7,223 nucleotides of DNA, taken from NCBI GenBank assembly GCA_002427055.1, contig DIPA01000032.1:10192-17414 (forward strand), in the 5' to 3' direction. The DNA is from Firmicutes bacterium UBA5500 (GTDB taxonomy: Bacteria; Bacillota; UBA994; UBA5500). The notes under the pieces were generated by a model. That model ran no database searches and had not been told where the DNA came from. It worked only from the letters and a program-made list of their open reading frames with translations. Shown piece by piece: positions 6,343-7,223 of this stretch. Numbering within the stretch: position 1 is the stretch's first letter; every line of letters starts with the position of its first letter. The translations under genes and the position numbers were made by a program.

Positions 6343-6373
6343 GAGCCGAACAGGGGCTGTCCCAGTTCGGTTC
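6343..6373. repeat. Second inverted repeat upstream of the GNAT gene
   Basis: GAGCCGAAC (6343-6351) pairs with GTTCGGTTC (6365-6373) with one G-U pair. Inside it GGG (6353-6355) pairs with CCC (6361-6363), after one A/A mismatch. The full stem is about 12 bp around GCTGT. The inner GGGGCTGTCCCA resembles the ends of some insertion sequences. The repeat ends 13 bases before the GNAT ribosome binding site, so it could also act in the message leader. Confidence 0.5.
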
Positions 6374-6395
6374 ACAGCATGAAGTTGGAGGAACA

Positions 6396-6893
6396 ATGAT
6401 GAAGTTAACAGGCCACAAGCTTTCGGAAGAACAAGCAAAGGAAATTTCAAACTGGAAATATACTGGGGAGTATTCAATTTATAGTCTACCCTCATGGGAT
6501 AAAATGGTCCAAAAGGACTATTCTTTGACGGACCCTGCAAAAAGAGAAAGATACATAGGCTATACCAATGATTATGGGGAGTTAGTTGGATTTGTAAACC
6601 TATCAGATAAAGGGGATAAAGTATGCTTCGGAATTGGCCTAAAGCCTGACTACTGTGGCAGGGGAATAGGAAGAATAATAACAAAGATGGCCTTAATTGA
6701 GAGTCAAAAAAGGTTCCCCAATAAGCCTGTTATGTTAGAAGTTAGGGCTTGGAACAAGAGAGCTGTGAACTGCTATGAATCCCAGGGATTTGAGATTGTA
6801 GAAATAAAGCAACAGCAAACCCACATTGGGTTTGGCGAATTCTATGTAATGAGGCATCGAGGGATGCCAGCAACCAACCAATGGAAGACCTAA
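6396..6893 (+). CDS. GNAT-family N-acetyltransferase
   Basis: The 165-residue protein is a single GNAT domain that should transfer an acetyl group from acetyl-CoA to an amine; the substrate is not predictable. Visible motifs are the strand GELVGFVNLS at about 61-70, then VCFGIGLKPDY followed by the acetyl-CoA loop CGRGIGRI at 87-94 (motif A). Motif B is LEVRAWNKRAVNCYESQGFE at 114-133, with the usual N, A and Y before the GF. Final strands end at FGEFYVM. Two ATGs are adjacent; GGAGG at 6387-6391 is 4 bases from the first (6396) and 7 from the second (6399), so the second may be the real start. Eight of nine arginines use AGA or AGG and Ile is often ATA, unlike the neighbouring genes, which suggests transfer from a lower-GC genome. 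The last ten or so residues (HRGMPATNQWKT) look non-conserved. Confidence 0.92.
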   Translation: MMKLTGHKLSEEQAKEISNWKYTGEYSIYSLPSWDKMVQKDYSLTDPAKRERYIGYTNDYGELVGFVNLSDKGDKVCFGIGLKPDYCGRGIGRIITKMALIESQKRFPNKPVMLEVRAWNKRAVNCYESQGFEIVEIKQQQTHIGFGEFYVMRHRGMPATNQWKT

Positions 6894-6973
6894 AGGGATT
6901 TTTAGATATCACAAACCAGATGGGACAGACCACCACTACCAATCGTGACTTGCATGTTATTAATATACGCCTG
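6894..6973. other. Convergent intergenic stretch, no gene seen
   Basis: This 80-base gap lies between the GNAT stop and the end of the minus-strand small ORF. A 6-bp inverted repeat (CGTGAC at 6944-6949, GTCACG at 6973-6978) has a 23-base AT-rich loop and no T run on either side, so I do not call it a terminator. Confidence 0.4.
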
Positions 6974-7129
6974 TCACGGCAGAAGCAACGAGAATAAGAA
7001 GAATACTAGTAACCCCCAACTCAGCTTTAATCCCAGCAAGTCCCCTTTACCCTCTCGATACCGAACTATGCTTGAGACACCAGCTGCAAAAAGAAAGGGC
7101 GCAAGGAAAGGTATAACGACAAACCACAT
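6974..7129 (-). CDS. Possible small two-helix membrane protein
   Basis: A 51-residue reading frame on the minus strand begins with ATG at 7129. GGAAGGAG lies at 7148-7141, 11 bases upstream, which is rather long. The product has two hydrophobic stretches, WFVVIPFLAPFLFAAG at 2-17 and the C-terminal LSWGLLVFFLFSLLLP at 36-51, separated by a charged loop YREGKGD. I do not recognise a family. A minus-strand TACAAT at 7171-7166 could be a -10 box, but no good -35 is in place. The opposite plus-strand frame across this stretch is polar and lacks a ribosome binding site, so this reading is the better one if the region codes at all. Confidence 0.35.
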   Translation of the reverse strand: MWFVVIPFLAPFLFAAGVSSIVRYREGKGDLLGLKLSWGLLVFFLFSLLLP

Positions 7130-7223
7130 GCTAAATCGCACTCCTTCCAATAGCTTATTATGAATATTGTAGCAAATACAAAGGAAAGAGTGTTAGCTTT
7201 TACATACTGAAATACTAAGAGCT

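Noticed and set aside
6343..6373. Possible integron attC site (GCCGAAC ... GTTCGGT around a GNAT cassette).
   Set aside because: Both core sites break the RYYYAAC/GTTRRRY rule at one base and the spacing is far too short for attC.
6178..6684. 168-residue minus-strand reading frame.
   Set aside because: It lies opposite the DUF6054-like and GNAT genes and the hairpin region between them, and its translation shows no family signature.
6945..7163. 72-residue plus-strand reading frame.
   Set aside because: It has no ribosome binding site, is a low-complexity polar sequence, and lies opposite a more plausible hydrophobic frame.

Overview
The window looks like chromosomal DNA of an endospore-forming Firmicute, probably a clostridial lineage of moderate GC. 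The evidence is a SpoIID/LytB-family protein, a DUF6054-like protein, a YdcF/DUF218 N-terminus of the type common in Clostridia, strong GGAGG-type ribosome binding sites and intrinsic terminators. I cannot name the genus.

Left part (1-3588, all minus strand, read right to left). A secreted PHP-domain phosphoesterase-like protein (1996..3588) comes first. A perfect 14-bp hairpin follows, then a five-helix membrane protein of unknown family with an extracytoplasmic beta-rich domain (786..1925). Next is a terminator-like hairpin whose 3' arm holds the ribosome binding site of the last gene, a SpoIID/LytB-family protein (1..694) that runs off the window. All three products have an export signal or membrane helices, so this is a cell-envelope locus. 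Whether the three work together is not shown.

Middle part (3703-5458, minus strand). A compact metalloid-type operon has a recognisable promoter (TTGACG, 17 bp, TATCTT) and a dyad over the expected transcription start. The genes are an ArsR-type repressor with the ELCVC metalloid-binding motif, a COG0701/ArsP-like permease with a CxC motif, and a 77-residue thioredoxin-like protein with a CxxC. The operon closes with a good intrinsic terminator. The likely logic is that metalloid binding releases ArsR, the permease exports the metalloid or an organic form of it, and the small thiol protein reduces or passes on the substrate.

Right part (5671-7223). On the plus strand lie a truncated YdcF/DUF218 gene, a DUF6054-like gene and a GNAT acetyltransferase. 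The GNAT gene uses AGA/AGG for nearly all its arginines and looks acquired. Two long hairpins sit between the last two. A short minus-strand ORF (6974..7129) may encode a two-helix membrane peptide. This end looks like an accessory region that has been rearranged.

I do not see a clearly new multi-gene system. The best leads are the hairpin that joins transcription termination to the SpoIID-family start, the secreted PHP protein with its uncharacterised membrane-protein neighbour, and the ArsR/permease/thioredoxin operon.
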